Under the pieces are notes generated by a model that ran no database searches, had not been told where the DNA came from, and was given only the letters and a program-made list of their open reading frames with translations. Of a stretch of DNA of 64,000 nt, positions 1 to 6,451 are shown in pieces (the stretch's first letter is position 1; every line of letters begins with the position of its first letter). This DNA is from Peptoniphilus raoultii (GTDB lineage: Bacteria > Bacillota > Clostridia > Tissierellales > Peptoniphilaceae). The position numbers and the translations under genes were made by a program. The stretch is from the NCBI RefSeq assembly GCF_900099555.1, contig NZ_FMWM01000002.1:558001-622000 (forward strand). Direction: 5' to 3'.

Positions 1-909
1 AAAAGTGGGGATCAAGGAAAATCAGATGATGGAAAAGCAAAAATAGGAATTATTAAATATATGGATCAAATTTCTTTGGAAAATACAAAAGAAGGATTTA
101 TTGACGGCTTAAAGGAAGAAGGAATTGATGCAGAAATTGAAGAGGTTAATGAAAATGGAGATTCGTCTCTAACAACGACCGCTCCAAAAAAATTCTCTTC
201 TGATGACTATGATTTAGTTTTCGCCATAGCAACGCCAGCTGCTCAAGGTGCAAAACAGGCCCTTCCCAATAAAAACATTATATTTGCAGCAGTAACAGAT
301 CCCGTTCAGTCAGGCCTTTTAAAATCTTATGATGAAAAGACAAATATTAAGGGGATTACAGATAGGGTTGACATAAAAAGTCAGCTTGCAACATTAAAGG
401 AAATGAAAAAAGACCTTAAAAAAGTAGGAATTATTTATTCAAATTTTGAACAAAATTCATTAATTCAATTAAAGGAAGCTGAAGAAGCTGCCAAGGAATT
501 AAATTTAGAACTTGAAACAGTTGGCATTAATAATATTAATGAAATTCCTGAAGGAATAACTTATTTGTCAGAAAAAATTGATGCTCTTTATGCTTTAACT
601 GACAATACAGTTGCATCAGCAGCTCCAATTGTTTCTGAATTTCTAAAGAAAAATAAGGTTCTTTCTCTTTCAGCTGAAGAAGGACAAGTTATTAATGGTC
701 TTTTAATGAGTCAAGGAGTAGATTATTACCTTCATGGCAAGCAAGCTGCAAAAATGGCTGCAAGAATTTTAAAGGGGGAAGATATAAAAAGCATTGAAGT
801 AGAAGACAATAAGGATGCCGTTAAAAAAATTAATAAAAAAATGGCTGATGCCCTTGGAATTGATTTAAGTCGAGATGTTTACAAAGGAGCAGAGATTGTA
901 GAAAAATAA
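1..909 (+). CDS. ABC transporter substrate-binding protein (TrpX-like), 5' partial
   Basis: The frame is open from base 1, so the start, and with it any signal peptide and lipobox, lies outside the window. The visible part begins in a charged Lys/Asp/Gly linker and continues into the periplasmic-binding fold of the ABC_sub_bind family (PF04392 type, often annotated as a Trp/Tyr substrate-binding protein). The family signature AIATPAAQGAK lies near residues 55-65 counted from the ATG at 61. The protein is clearly paralogous to the next gene: both share this signature and the following FAAVTDPV segment. Its role would be extracellular capture of an amino acid, probably aromatic, for a membrane permease and ATPase. 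It is separated from the second copy by a promoter and a T-box, so it probably ends an upstream transcription unit. The family is clear; the ligand is inferred. Confidence 0.85.
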   Translation, partial: KSGDQGKSDDGKAKIGIIKYMDQISLENTKEGFIDGLKEEGIDAEIEEVNENGDSSLTTTAPKKFSSDDYDLVFAIATPAAQGAKQALPNKNIIFAAVTDPVQSGLLKSYDEKTNIKGITDRVDIKSQLATLKEMKKDLKKVGIIYSNFEQNSLIQLKEAEEAAKELNLELETVGINNINEIPEGITYLSEKIDALYALTDNTVASAAPIVSEFLKKNKVLSLSAEEGQVINGLLMSQGVDYYLHGKQAAKMAARILKGEDIKSIEVEDNKDAVKKINKKMADALGIDLSRDVYKGAEIVEK

Positions 910-933
910 TAAAAATAAAATTTAATAAGATGC

Positions 934-962
934 TTGACAAAACTTTGGCCGTATATTATACT
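934..962 (+). promoter_or_regulatory. Sigma-A-type promoter of the T-box/ABC operon
   Basis: TTGACA at 934-939 and TATACT at 957-962 are separated by exactly 17 bp. Transcription should begin near 969, just upstream of the T-box leader. Confidence 0.8.
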
Positions 963-967
963 AAGGC

Positions 968-1232
968 TAATTTAATAAAAGCAGTGAAAGAGAGAAAAAG
1001 GTTGGAAGAAAATTTTAAGAGAAAAGCCGGTTGGTGCAAGGCTAGGTTTTCAAATCTTAATACACTCTAAAGCTTATTTGTTGAAATTAGTAGGCAAGTA
1101 CGGCCGCCACCGTTAACTTAGGCTAGAGTTTGTTAGAACTCGAAAGAGTGGTAATTTTATATTACAAATTGGGTGGTACCGCGAAGTCAAGTCTTTCGTC
1201 CCTTGTGGGATGGAAGATTTTTTTATTATATT
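968..1232 (+). promoter_or_regulatory. T-box riboswitch, tRNA-sensing leader (candidate Tyr specifier)
   Basis: The leader has all the hallmarks of a T-box. There is a purine-rich stem I entry (AAAGAGAG near 990) and a GGTG apical motif in stem I near 1033. The near-invariant T-box motif GGGTGGTACCGCG is at 1171-1183. A terminator hairpin follows, with CTTTCGTCCC at 1193-1202 pairing with GGGATGGAAG at 1207-1216, then a U run. Uncharged tRNA should stabilise the antiterminator and let the downstream ABC genes be read. The best specifier candidate is TAC (Tyr) at 1061-1063, followed by A and the returning CTCT strand. The UGGU bulge implies a tRNA with A at position 73, which fits tRNA-Tyr. 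The T-box call is secure; the specifier is read by eye. Confidence 0.93.
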
Positions 1233-1250
1233 TTGGAGGTTAGATTTTAT

Positions 1251-2267
1251 ATGAAAAAGTTAAGCAAATTATTAGTTATATTTATCTGTATTTTATTTTT
1301 ATGTTCTTGCAGTGGAGATAAAAATGTGGCGGATAAGGAAAAGGGTAGCGAAGAAAAAACTCAGCAGCTCAAGGAAGATTCAAAAGATAGCCAAATAAAA
1401 ATTGGCGTTATTCAGTTAAGTGAACACATTGCCCTTGAAAGATCTTTTAAGGGATTTGAAGATACAATAAAAAATGAATTTCCGGGTGCAGAAATTATTT
1501 TAAAAAATGCTTCAGGAGATGTAACTCTTGTTCCCACAATTGTGAATAATTTTAAGGATGAAAATTGCTCCTTAATTTATGCCATTGCAACGCCGGCAGC
1601 TCAAGGGGCGAAAAATATTACAAAGGATATTCCCATTGTCTTTGCAGCAGTAACTGATCCTGTAAGTTCAGGTCTTGTAGAAAATTTAGAAGAGCCTGAA
1701 GGAAATGTAACGGGAGTTAGTGATTATATTTCAGTCAAAATGCAGCTTGAAGAATTTTTAGCAGTTTTTCCGGACACTAAAAAAATTGGCATTTTATTTT
1801 CAACTAACGAAGCAAATTCGAAATTTCAAATAGAAGAAGCTGAAAAAGCTGCAGGAGATTTTGGAATTGAAGTAGTTTCTATGGGAGTAAATTCTGTAAA
1901 CGATGTGTCAACAGCCATGCAATCTTTAAAGGGACAAATTGATGCCTTTTACTGCATATCTGATAATCTAGTTGCCTCATCAGCTCAGGTTATTTCAAAA
2001 ATTTTAATTGATAGCAAGATTCCATCCTTTGCAGCAGAGGAAGGACCAGTTGAAAATGGCATACTTTTGTCAAACGGAGTTGATTATTTTGAACTTGGAA
2101 AAAAGGCAGGCTTTATGGCAGAAGAAATTTTAACGGGAAATCCAGTGAAGAATGTGCCAGTTTTCACAACAGGACAGTCAAGCAAGGTAGTTAATCAGAA
2201 GACGGCAGAAGGTTTAGAACTTTCAAATCTAGAAGACCTTTTAAGGGACGGAAAAATTATTAAATAA
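1251..2267 (+). CDS. ABC transporter substrate-binding lipoprotein (TrpX-like)
   Basis: This is a 338-residue lipoprotein of the ABC_sub_bind family. It has a short Lys-Lys N-terminus, a hydrophobic h-region and a Cys-rich lipobox ending around residues 17-20 (FLCSCSG). A charged linker follows, then two Rossmann-like lobes with the AIATPAAQGAK signature. The start at 1251 was chosen because a GGAGG ribosome-binding site lies about 10 bases upstream; the open frame extends back into the T-box terminator, which cannot be coding. It is the first gene of an operon with the permease and ATPase (22 bp gap, then a 7 bp overlap). It should bind an amino acid outside the membrane. The preceding T-box suggests an aromatic amino acid, Tyr if the specifier reading is right. 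Substrate identity is inference. Confidence 0.9.
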   Translation: MKKLSKLLVIFICILFLCSCSGDKNVADKEKGSEEKTQQLKEDSKDSQIKIGVIQLSEHIALERSFKGFEDTIKNEFPGAEIILKNASGDVTLVPTIVNNFKDENCSLIYAIATPAAQGAKNITKDIPIVFAAVTDPVSSGLVENLEEPEGNVTGVSDYISVKMQLEEFLAVFPDTKKIGILFSTNEANSKFQIEEAEKAAGDFGIEVVSMGVNSVNDVSTAMQSLKGQIDAFYCISDNLVASSAQVISKILIDSKIPSFAAEEGPVENGILLSNGVDYFELGKKAGFMAEEILTGNPVKNVPVFTTGQSSKVVNQKTAEGLELSNLEDLLRDGKIIK

Positions 2268-2288
2268 CAAAAGGGAAAAGGAGAAAAG

Positions 2289-3167
2289 ATGAGCTCAGTA
2301 CTAGCAGAATCTCTTTTGACAGGACTTATATTTTCAATTCTTGCCATTGGAGTAGTAATAACTTTTAAAATTTTAGATATAGCAGATTTATCAGTGGAAG
2401 GAACTTTCCCCTTGGGGGCTTTCGTATTTGCAAAAACTTTGACATCAGGACTTAGTCCCATTCTTGCCATGGTCTTTGCCTTTATTGCGGGAGGGGCAGC
2501 AGGCTTTGTAAGCTACTTTTTAAATAAAAAATTAAAAATCGAAGCCATCCTAGCAGGAATTTTGACAATGACCATGCTCTATACAATAAATTTAAGGATA
2601 ACAGGAACTTCAAATGTAACTTTTTACGAATATGACACAGTATTTTCACTTTTTGAAAATATTCCTAGGATAATAATCCTCTTAGGGATTTTGCTCCTAA
2701 TTAAATTTATTATGGACTGGTTTTTAAAAACTGAAAAGGGATATTTACTTTTAGCAACGGGAGATAATGAAAGGCTTGTAAAAAGTCTTGGAAAAAATCC
2801 GGAAAAATATTATGCCTACGGTTTAATTTTATCTAATGCCTTAGTTGCACTTGCAGGCTCACTTATGGCACAGGCAACAGGCTATGCGGATATAACTATG
2901 GGCCAAACAATAATAGTTTCAGCCCTAGCATCAGTTGTAATTGGAGATTCCTTCCTAAAAAATGCCGAATTTTTAAATAGGACGACAAGGGCCATAATAG
3001 GAGCCATAGTTTATAGATTAATTTTTGGTATTGCCATATCTCAAGGTTTGCAGCCAAGCGATCTTAAACTTGTGACAGCACTTATAGTAATAATTTTTAT
3101 AGTTTACAATAATTTGCAAATTGCAGGACTTGATAAGTTAAAAAATAGAAAGGAAAAATCATGCTAG
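2289..3167 (+). CDS. ABC transporter permease (TrpY-like)
   Basis: This 292-residue, strongly hydrophobic protein has about eight or nine membrane segments. It resembles the branched-chain-type permeases (BPD_transp_2, COG4120) that pair with ABC_sub_bind proteins. A GGAGAAA ribosome-binding site precedes the ATG. Conserved features are a small-residue-rich helix (GGAAGFVSYFL, roughly residues 60-70) and a later DITMGQTIIVSALASVVIG stretch typical of this permease group. It forms the transmembrane path for the substrate delivered by the lipoprotein encoded just upstream. Its 3' end overlaps the ATPase start by 7 bases, which implies coupled translation. It is probably a homodimer in the membrane, as in related systems. 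Confidence 0.9.
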   Translation: MSSVLAESLLTGLIFSILAIGVVITFKILDIADLSVEGTFPLGAFVFAKTLTSGLSPILAMVFAFIAGGAAGFVSYFLNKKLKIEAILAGILTMTMLYTINLRITGTSNVTFYEYDTVFSLFENIPRIIILLGILLLIKFIMDWFLKTEKGYLLLATGDNERLVKSLGKNPEKYYAYGLILSNALVALAGSLMAQATGYADITMGQTIIVSALASVVIGDSFLKNAEFLNRTTRAIIGAIVYRLIFGIAISQGLQPSDLKLVTALIVIIFIVYNNLQIAGLDKLKNRKEKSC

Positions 3168-3940
3168 AAATAAAAAATATATCAAAAACTTTTTACAAGG
3201 GAACAGAAGAAGAAAATCAAATTTTTGATAGCTTCTCCTTAAATATAGAAGAAAATACAGCAACAACAATATTAGGAGCAAATGGCTGCGGGAAATCAAC
3301 TCTTTTTAATATAATTACTGGCGAAATTCAAATGGATAGCGGTGAAATTTTATTAAATGGAGAAAAATTTTCAGACTTACCAGAAGAAAAAAGAGCTCTT
3401 TACATTGGAAAGGTAAATCAAGATCCGTCAATGGGAGTATGCCCGCATTTAGATATTTTAGAAAATATGTCCATGGCCTTAAAAAAGGGTAAAAAATTCA
3501 CCTTCAGAAAACTTGTAAATAAGGAAAATATTGAGCCTATTATGGAAAAGTTAAAGGAAATTGATTTGGGACTTGAAAATAAATTAAGAACCCAAGTAAA
3601 ATTTTTATCAGGAGGTCAAAGACAGTCCCTTTCACTTTTAATGGCAACATTTAAAAGACCGCAAATTCTTTTGCTTGATGAGCATACTGCAGCCCTTGAT
3701 CCAAAAACTTCAAAAATAGTCATGGAAAAGACAAAGTCTTTAATAAAAAAAGAAAAAATTACAACCCTAATGATCACCCACAATTTAAAAAATGCCCTTG
3801 AATATTCAGATAGAATTATTATGCTAGAAAAGGGAAAAATTGTTTTAGATATAAAACCTCAAGACATAAATGAAGAGGAACTTAGGGAAATTTATAATTC
3901 CAAAATTTCTGAAGAAGAAAAATTAAGGCTTGTTTCTTAA
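3161..3940 (+). CDS. ABC transporter ATP-binding protein (TrpZ-like)
   Basis: This is a 259-residue nucleotide-binding subunit. Walker A is GANGCGKST at residues 39-47, the ABC signature is LSGGQRQS, Walker B is ILLLDEHTAALD, and the switch His follows in the MITH segment. The DEH after Walker B, in place of the more common DEP, is typical of the COG1101 ATPases that partner ABC_sub_bind systems. It hydrolyses ATP at the inner face of the membrane to drive the permease. It is the last gene of the T-box-controlled operon. No convincing hairpin terminator follows; the next clear elements are the two promoters before veg. Confidence 0.92.
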   Translation: MLEIKNISKTFYKGTEEENQIFDSFSLNIEENTATTILGANGCGKSTLFNIITGEIQMDSGEILLNGEKFSDLPEEKRALYIGKVNQDPSMGVCPHLDILENMSMALKKGKKFTFRKLVNKENIEPIMEKLKEIDLGLENKLRTQVKFLSGGQRQSLSLLMATFKRPQILLLDEHTAALDPKTSKIVMEKTKSLIKKEKITTLMITHNLKNALEYSDRIIMLEKGKIVLDIKPQDINEEELREIYNSKISEEEKLRLVS

Positions 3941-3996
3941 AGTGAAGCAGGTAAAATTATTTTTTTAAAAATCATCCATATTTTTTAAAAAACTCA

Positions 3997-4025
3997 TTGA
4001 CAAAAGATTTTATATGAGTTAAAAT
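3997..4025 (+). promoter_or_regulatory. Upstream promoter of veg
   Basis: TTGACA at 3997-4002 and TAAAAT at 4020-4025 have a 17 bp spacer. It lies about 40 bp upstream of a second, stronger promoter for the same gene. Confidence 0.55.
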
Positions 4026-4039
4026 ATTAGTTTTTTTTA

Positions 4040-4068
4040 TTGACAGGTCATTTATTTTCTGCTATAAT
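4040..4068 (+). promoter_or_regulatory. Perfect-consensus promoter of veg
   Basis: TTGACA at 4040-4045 and TATAAT at 4063-4068 are separated by exactly 17 bp, an exact match to the housekeeping sigma consensus. The veg promoter of Bacillus subtilis is a classic strong promoter, so both gene and promoter strength appear conserved. Confidence 0.9.
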
Positions 4069-4104
4069 GTTAACAAATGTAGGTCATATAGAAAGGAACT
4101 ATTT

Positions 4105-4371
4105 ATGAATCAAATGGATCTTATAAAAAATGAATTGAAGTCGCACATTGGTAAGAGAATTATTGTGAAAGCTAATAAGGGACGAAAGAAAATTATTACT
4201 AGAAGGGGAGTTTTAAAGGCAATTTACCCAAGCCTTTTCGTTGTTGACATCTTTAATGGCAATGAAATAATTACTTCCTCCTTTACCTACTCAGACGTTT
4301 TGACCTCAACAGTAAAACTTACAATCCTTGAAGATGAAGTTAAATTTTCAGATGCAAAGATGATTTCTTAA
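4105..4371 (+). CDS. veg: Veg family protein
   Basis: This small, basic protein of 88 residues matches the Veg family: a Lys/Arg-rich N-terminal half with the HIGKRIIVKANKGRKK segment, then a beta-rich Sm-like fold (SLFVVDIFNG, TFSYSDVLT-like region). In Bacillus subtilis Veg is abundant and linked to biofilm gene expression and spore outgrowth; its biochemical role is not settled. It is driven by a perfect-consensus promoter and followed by its own terminator at 4372-4398. As in Bacillus it sits directly upstream of ispE, which supports the assignment. An AAAGGAA ribosome-binding site lies 5' of the ATG. Confidence 0.92.
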   Translation: MNQMDLIKNELKSHIGKRIIVKANKGRKKIITRRGVLKAIYPSLFVVDIFNGNEIITSSFTYSDVLTSTVKLTILEDEVKFSDAKMIS

Positions 4372-4398
4372 AAGACATTTTATATGTCTTTTTTTTTA
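4372..4398 (+). terminator. Terminator after veg
   Basis: AAGACAT at 4372-4378 pairs with ATGTCTT at 4384-4390 around a 5-base loop and is followed by a run of T. Confidence 0.85.
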
Positions 4399-4436
4399 TG
4401 CCTTTATTTATTATAATAAACTTGAGGTGAGGGCTT

Positions 4437-5282
4437 ATTTTTAGGAAAGCATACGGAAAAATTAATTTGTGTCTTGATGTTTTATCAAAAAGAGAAGACT
4501 CCTACCATAATATAGATACAGTTATGGCAAAAATTTCTCTTTATGATGAAATGAATTTTCAAAAAATTTCATCAGGCATAAAAATTGAAGGGTCTTTTGA
4601 CTTTAACCCTGAAGAAAATTTAATTTACAAAGCTTGGAGAAGTCTTTGCCAATATACAAAAAAAGATTTAGGTCTTTATGTGAAGGTTAAAAAAAACATC
4701 CCCACGGCGGCAGGCCTTGCAGGAGGTACGGCTAATGGAGCCATGATCCTAAACGCCCTAAATGATCTTTATCATCTAAAAATTTCTGAAGAGGAAATGC
4801 AAAAAATTTCCCTAAAACTCGGGGCGGATTTTCCCTTTATGATGCAGAAAAAAAATAAAAGGGCGAGGGGAGTTGGAGAAATTTTAAGCCCAGCAGGTGA
4901 TTTTTATTTTAAAAAGGTCTTATTAATAAATCCAGGCTATGGAATTTCAACTCCCTCTGTCTATAAAAAAATAAAGATTACAGAAGATAGGATAGACATA
5001 GATGGAATTTTAAGGGCCTTAAATGAAAGGGATTTTAATTTTTTAAGGGAAAATTTAAAAAATAAAATGGAAGATGTGGTCTTTAAAGACCATAGGGATT
5101 TAAGGCTAATAAAGGATAGGCTTTCAGATTTTGGAGGCATTAGCCTAATGAGTGGTAGCGGAGCAAGTATTTTTTCTATTTTTGAAAATGAAAAAGATTT
5201 AGAAGAAGCATATGAATTTTTTGCACCCTCTTATAAATATGTTTTTAGAGTCGAGGTAGGTGAGAATTGTGGCAGTATTTGA
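4437..5282 (+). CDS. ispE: 4-diphosphocytidyl-2-C-methyl-D-erythritol kinase, non-AUG start
   Basis: This GHMP-family kinase phosphorylates CDP-methylerythritol in the MEP isoprenoid pathway in the cytoplasm. Seen are the N-terminal AYGKINLCLDV block, the ATP-binding loop PTAAGLAGGTANGA, and the LGADFPF and SGSGAS motifs. The start is odd. The frame opens after a TGA at 4428-4430, and no ATG, GTG or TTG occurs before the conserved KINL residues. The first TTG (4467) falls inside that motif and would remove it. A good ribosome-binding site, GAGGTGAGG at 4424-4432, sets the start at ATT 4437-4439, which gives 281 residues, a normal length. A sequencing error at one base (ATG read as ATT) is the alternative. 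It lies downstream of veg, as in Bacillus, and overlaps the next gene by about 20 bases. Confidence 0.88.
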   Translation: MFRKAYGKINLCLDVLSKREDSYHNIDTVMAKISLYDEMNFQKISSGIKIEGSFDFNPEENLIYKAWRSLCQYTKKDLGLYVKVKKNIPTAAGLAGGTANGAMILNALNDLYHLKISEEEMQKISLKLGADFPFMMQKKNKRARGVGEILSPAGDFYFKKVLLINPGYGISTPSVYKKIKITEDRIDIDGILRALNERDFNFLRENLKNKMEDVVFKDHRDLRLIKDRLSDFGGISLMSGSGASIFSIFENEKDLEEAYEFFAPSYKYVFRVEVGENCGSI

Positions 5283-5973
5283 TTCAAATATTGGAATTAT
5301 AAATATTTTTAGGGAATATGATTTTCAATTAAATTATTATGTGGATAATAAATTTTCATCCTATGGAGTTTATAAGCATGAAGAAATTGCTAAAAGAGTC
5401 CTAAAAGTCTATGAGGCTTTAAAAGATGAAAAGAGAATAATCATAAGCGATTTAGATGCTGCTGGCATCTTACACCAAAAGGAAAATGTCTTTTACGGTC
5501 TAGAAAGTATGAAAAAATTCATGACAGATAAAAAAATTTTAATGCTGACTTCAAAAAACCTTTCAGCAAATAATTTTTTAAGGGAAAAAATTAGTGCTGA
5601 TTTTAGGACTATTGACTCTACATATTTGATCAACGCCTGTCTTAGCCTTGCAGATAATTTTACTGTGGGAAAAATTTTAGATGAATATTTAGAAAATATT
5701 TCTTTAAATTCCTTTGACCTTATTTTTTTTGGAGCCAGCCCCTTTGGCCTTTATAAAAGTTTTTTTATGGAAAAATTAAAGGCCTACAAAATTTTAACTA
5801 ATATTGATCCGATTTTATGTGACTTTAGTTATATTAAGGAAAATATTTTAAGGGATTATTTTTTCACAAGTGGTGACAAGAGATTTTTTTATTTTTTAGC
5901 TGAGGATTATTTGAGGAGAGAGGGAAGATTAAAAAAAGAAGAGATACTAAATATCTCTTCTTGGAATATGTAA
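5260..5973 (+). CDS. Glutamate-racemase-like protein lacking both catalytic cysteines
   Basis: This 237-residue protein can be aligned by eye to MurI. AVFDSNIG (residues 5-12) corresponds to the VFDSGxGG opening. YYVDNKFSSYG (26-36) corresponds to YxGDxxxxPYG. ISDLDAAGI (62-70) corresponds to the first catalytic block xACNTAxA, and FFGASPFGL (156-164) to the second, LGCTHYPL. Asp64 and Ala159 stand where the two catalytic cysteines should be, so racemase activity is not expected. Length and order of blocks fit the family, which suggests a pseudoenzyme rather than decay. The frame is intact. It overlaps the 3' end of ispE. GTG at 5260 is used here; GTG at 5269, with AGGTGAG in front, is an equally good start. 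The last 40 bases hold the SRP RNA terminator on the other strand. Function is unknown. Confidence 0.6.
   Translation: MRIVAVFDSNIGIINIFREYDFQLNYYVDNKFSSYGVYKHEEIAKRVLKVYEALKDEKRIIISDLDAAGILHQKENVFYGLESMKKFMTDKKILMLTSKNLSANNFLREKISADFRTIDSTYLINACLSLADNFTVGKILDEYLENISLNSFDLIFFGASPFGLYKSFFMEKLKAYKILTNIDPILCDFSYIKENILRDYFFTSGDKRFFYFLAEDYLRREGRLKKEEILNISSWNM
5931..5962 (-). terminator. Terminator of the SRP RNA transcript
   Basis: Read on the minus strand, an 11-bp stem (AAGAAGAGATA pairing with TATCTCTTCTT, + strand 5936-5946 and 5952-5962) is followed by a T run. It is embedded in the 3' coding end of the racemase-like gene on the opposite strand. Confidence 0.8.
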
Positions 5974-6237
5974 CCATGCACCTTATTTTGGGATTAAACC
6001 CTACACGGTACCTGAACAGTTAGCTCAATTAAGGTAATCCTACGGCACACGAAAGGTCTTACTTAGTGCTGCTTCGGTCAAGATCTGACACGGTTCATAA
6101 GTTTCCGTTGCGTAGGGCCCTAATATCAACACCACTTTTCCAGGGCAGGCTGCAAAATTTAAAACCGAGATAAGGAATTCAGCCCTGCTGTAGCGAATTG
6201 CAGGTACAGGACATCGCTAATTTCCCGCCTAGCATGG
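5974..6237 (-). ncRNA. ffs: Signal recognition particle RNA (large, Bacillus type)
   Basis: On the minus strand the diagnostic domain IV is present: GAACC, then GTGTCAG, a short loop, and GAAGCAGCA followed by TAAGT (about + strand 6047-6100). The 5' Alu-domain block resembling the Bacillus scRNA (CCTGTACCTGCAA, then GCAGGG and GAATTCC) is also recognisable. The two ends pair (CCATGC with GCATGG), which defines a molecule of about 264 nt. It assembles with Ffh to target nascent membrane proteins. It lies just downstream of tRNA-Ser, and the two probably share the promoter at 6345-6373. Ends are approximate. Confidence 0.92.
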
Positions 6238-6240
6238 TAA

Positions 6241-6330
6241 TGGCGGAGAGAGGGGGATTTGAACCCCCGATACAATTTCTTGTATACACGCTTTCCAGGC
6301 GTGCTCCTTAAGCCACTCGGACATCTCTCC
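6241..6330 (-). tRNA. tRNA-Ser (GGA)
   Basis: On the minus strand, a 90-nt class II tRNA with acceptor stem GGAGAGA pairing with TCTCTCC, discriminator G and encoded CCA. The anticodon loop is CTGGAAA (anticodon GGA, reading UCC/UCU), there is a long variable arm, and the T-loop is GGTTCAAATCC. Serine tRNAs characteristically have the long variable arm. Confidence 0.96.
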
Positions 6331-6344
6331 ACGCTTAGAAATTT

Positions 6345-6373
6345 ATTTTACCCGAAATTTAAAAATAAGTCAA
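6345..6373 (-). promoter_or_regulatory. Promoter of tRNA-Ser/ffs
   Basis: On the minus strand TTGACT (+ strand 6368-6373) and TAAAAT (6345-6350) have a 17 bp spacer and lie just upstream of the tRNA. Confidence 0.75.
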
Positions 6374-6451
6374 GAAACAGGGGATTCACCCCTTAATTTA
6401 ATTTATTTTATGTAAAAATTGTTTATAATATATTTAGAGAGAAGTGATTTT

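Noticed and set aside
1173-1250. Upstream in-frame extension of the second substrate-binding protein
   Set aside because: It would read through the T-box motif and terminator; the ATG at 1251 has a ribosome-binding site and begins a proper lipoprotein signal.
5974-6237. RNase P RNA, tmRNA or 5S rRNA as alternatives for the structured RNA
   Set aside because: The domain IV sequence with GAAGCAGCA and the Alu-domain block are specific to SRP RNA; the features of the others are not present.
6378-6394. Small GC-rich hairpin AGGGG/CCCCT between tRNA-Ser and birA
   Set aside because: The stem is only five bases and no T run follows directly, so a terminator call is not supported.
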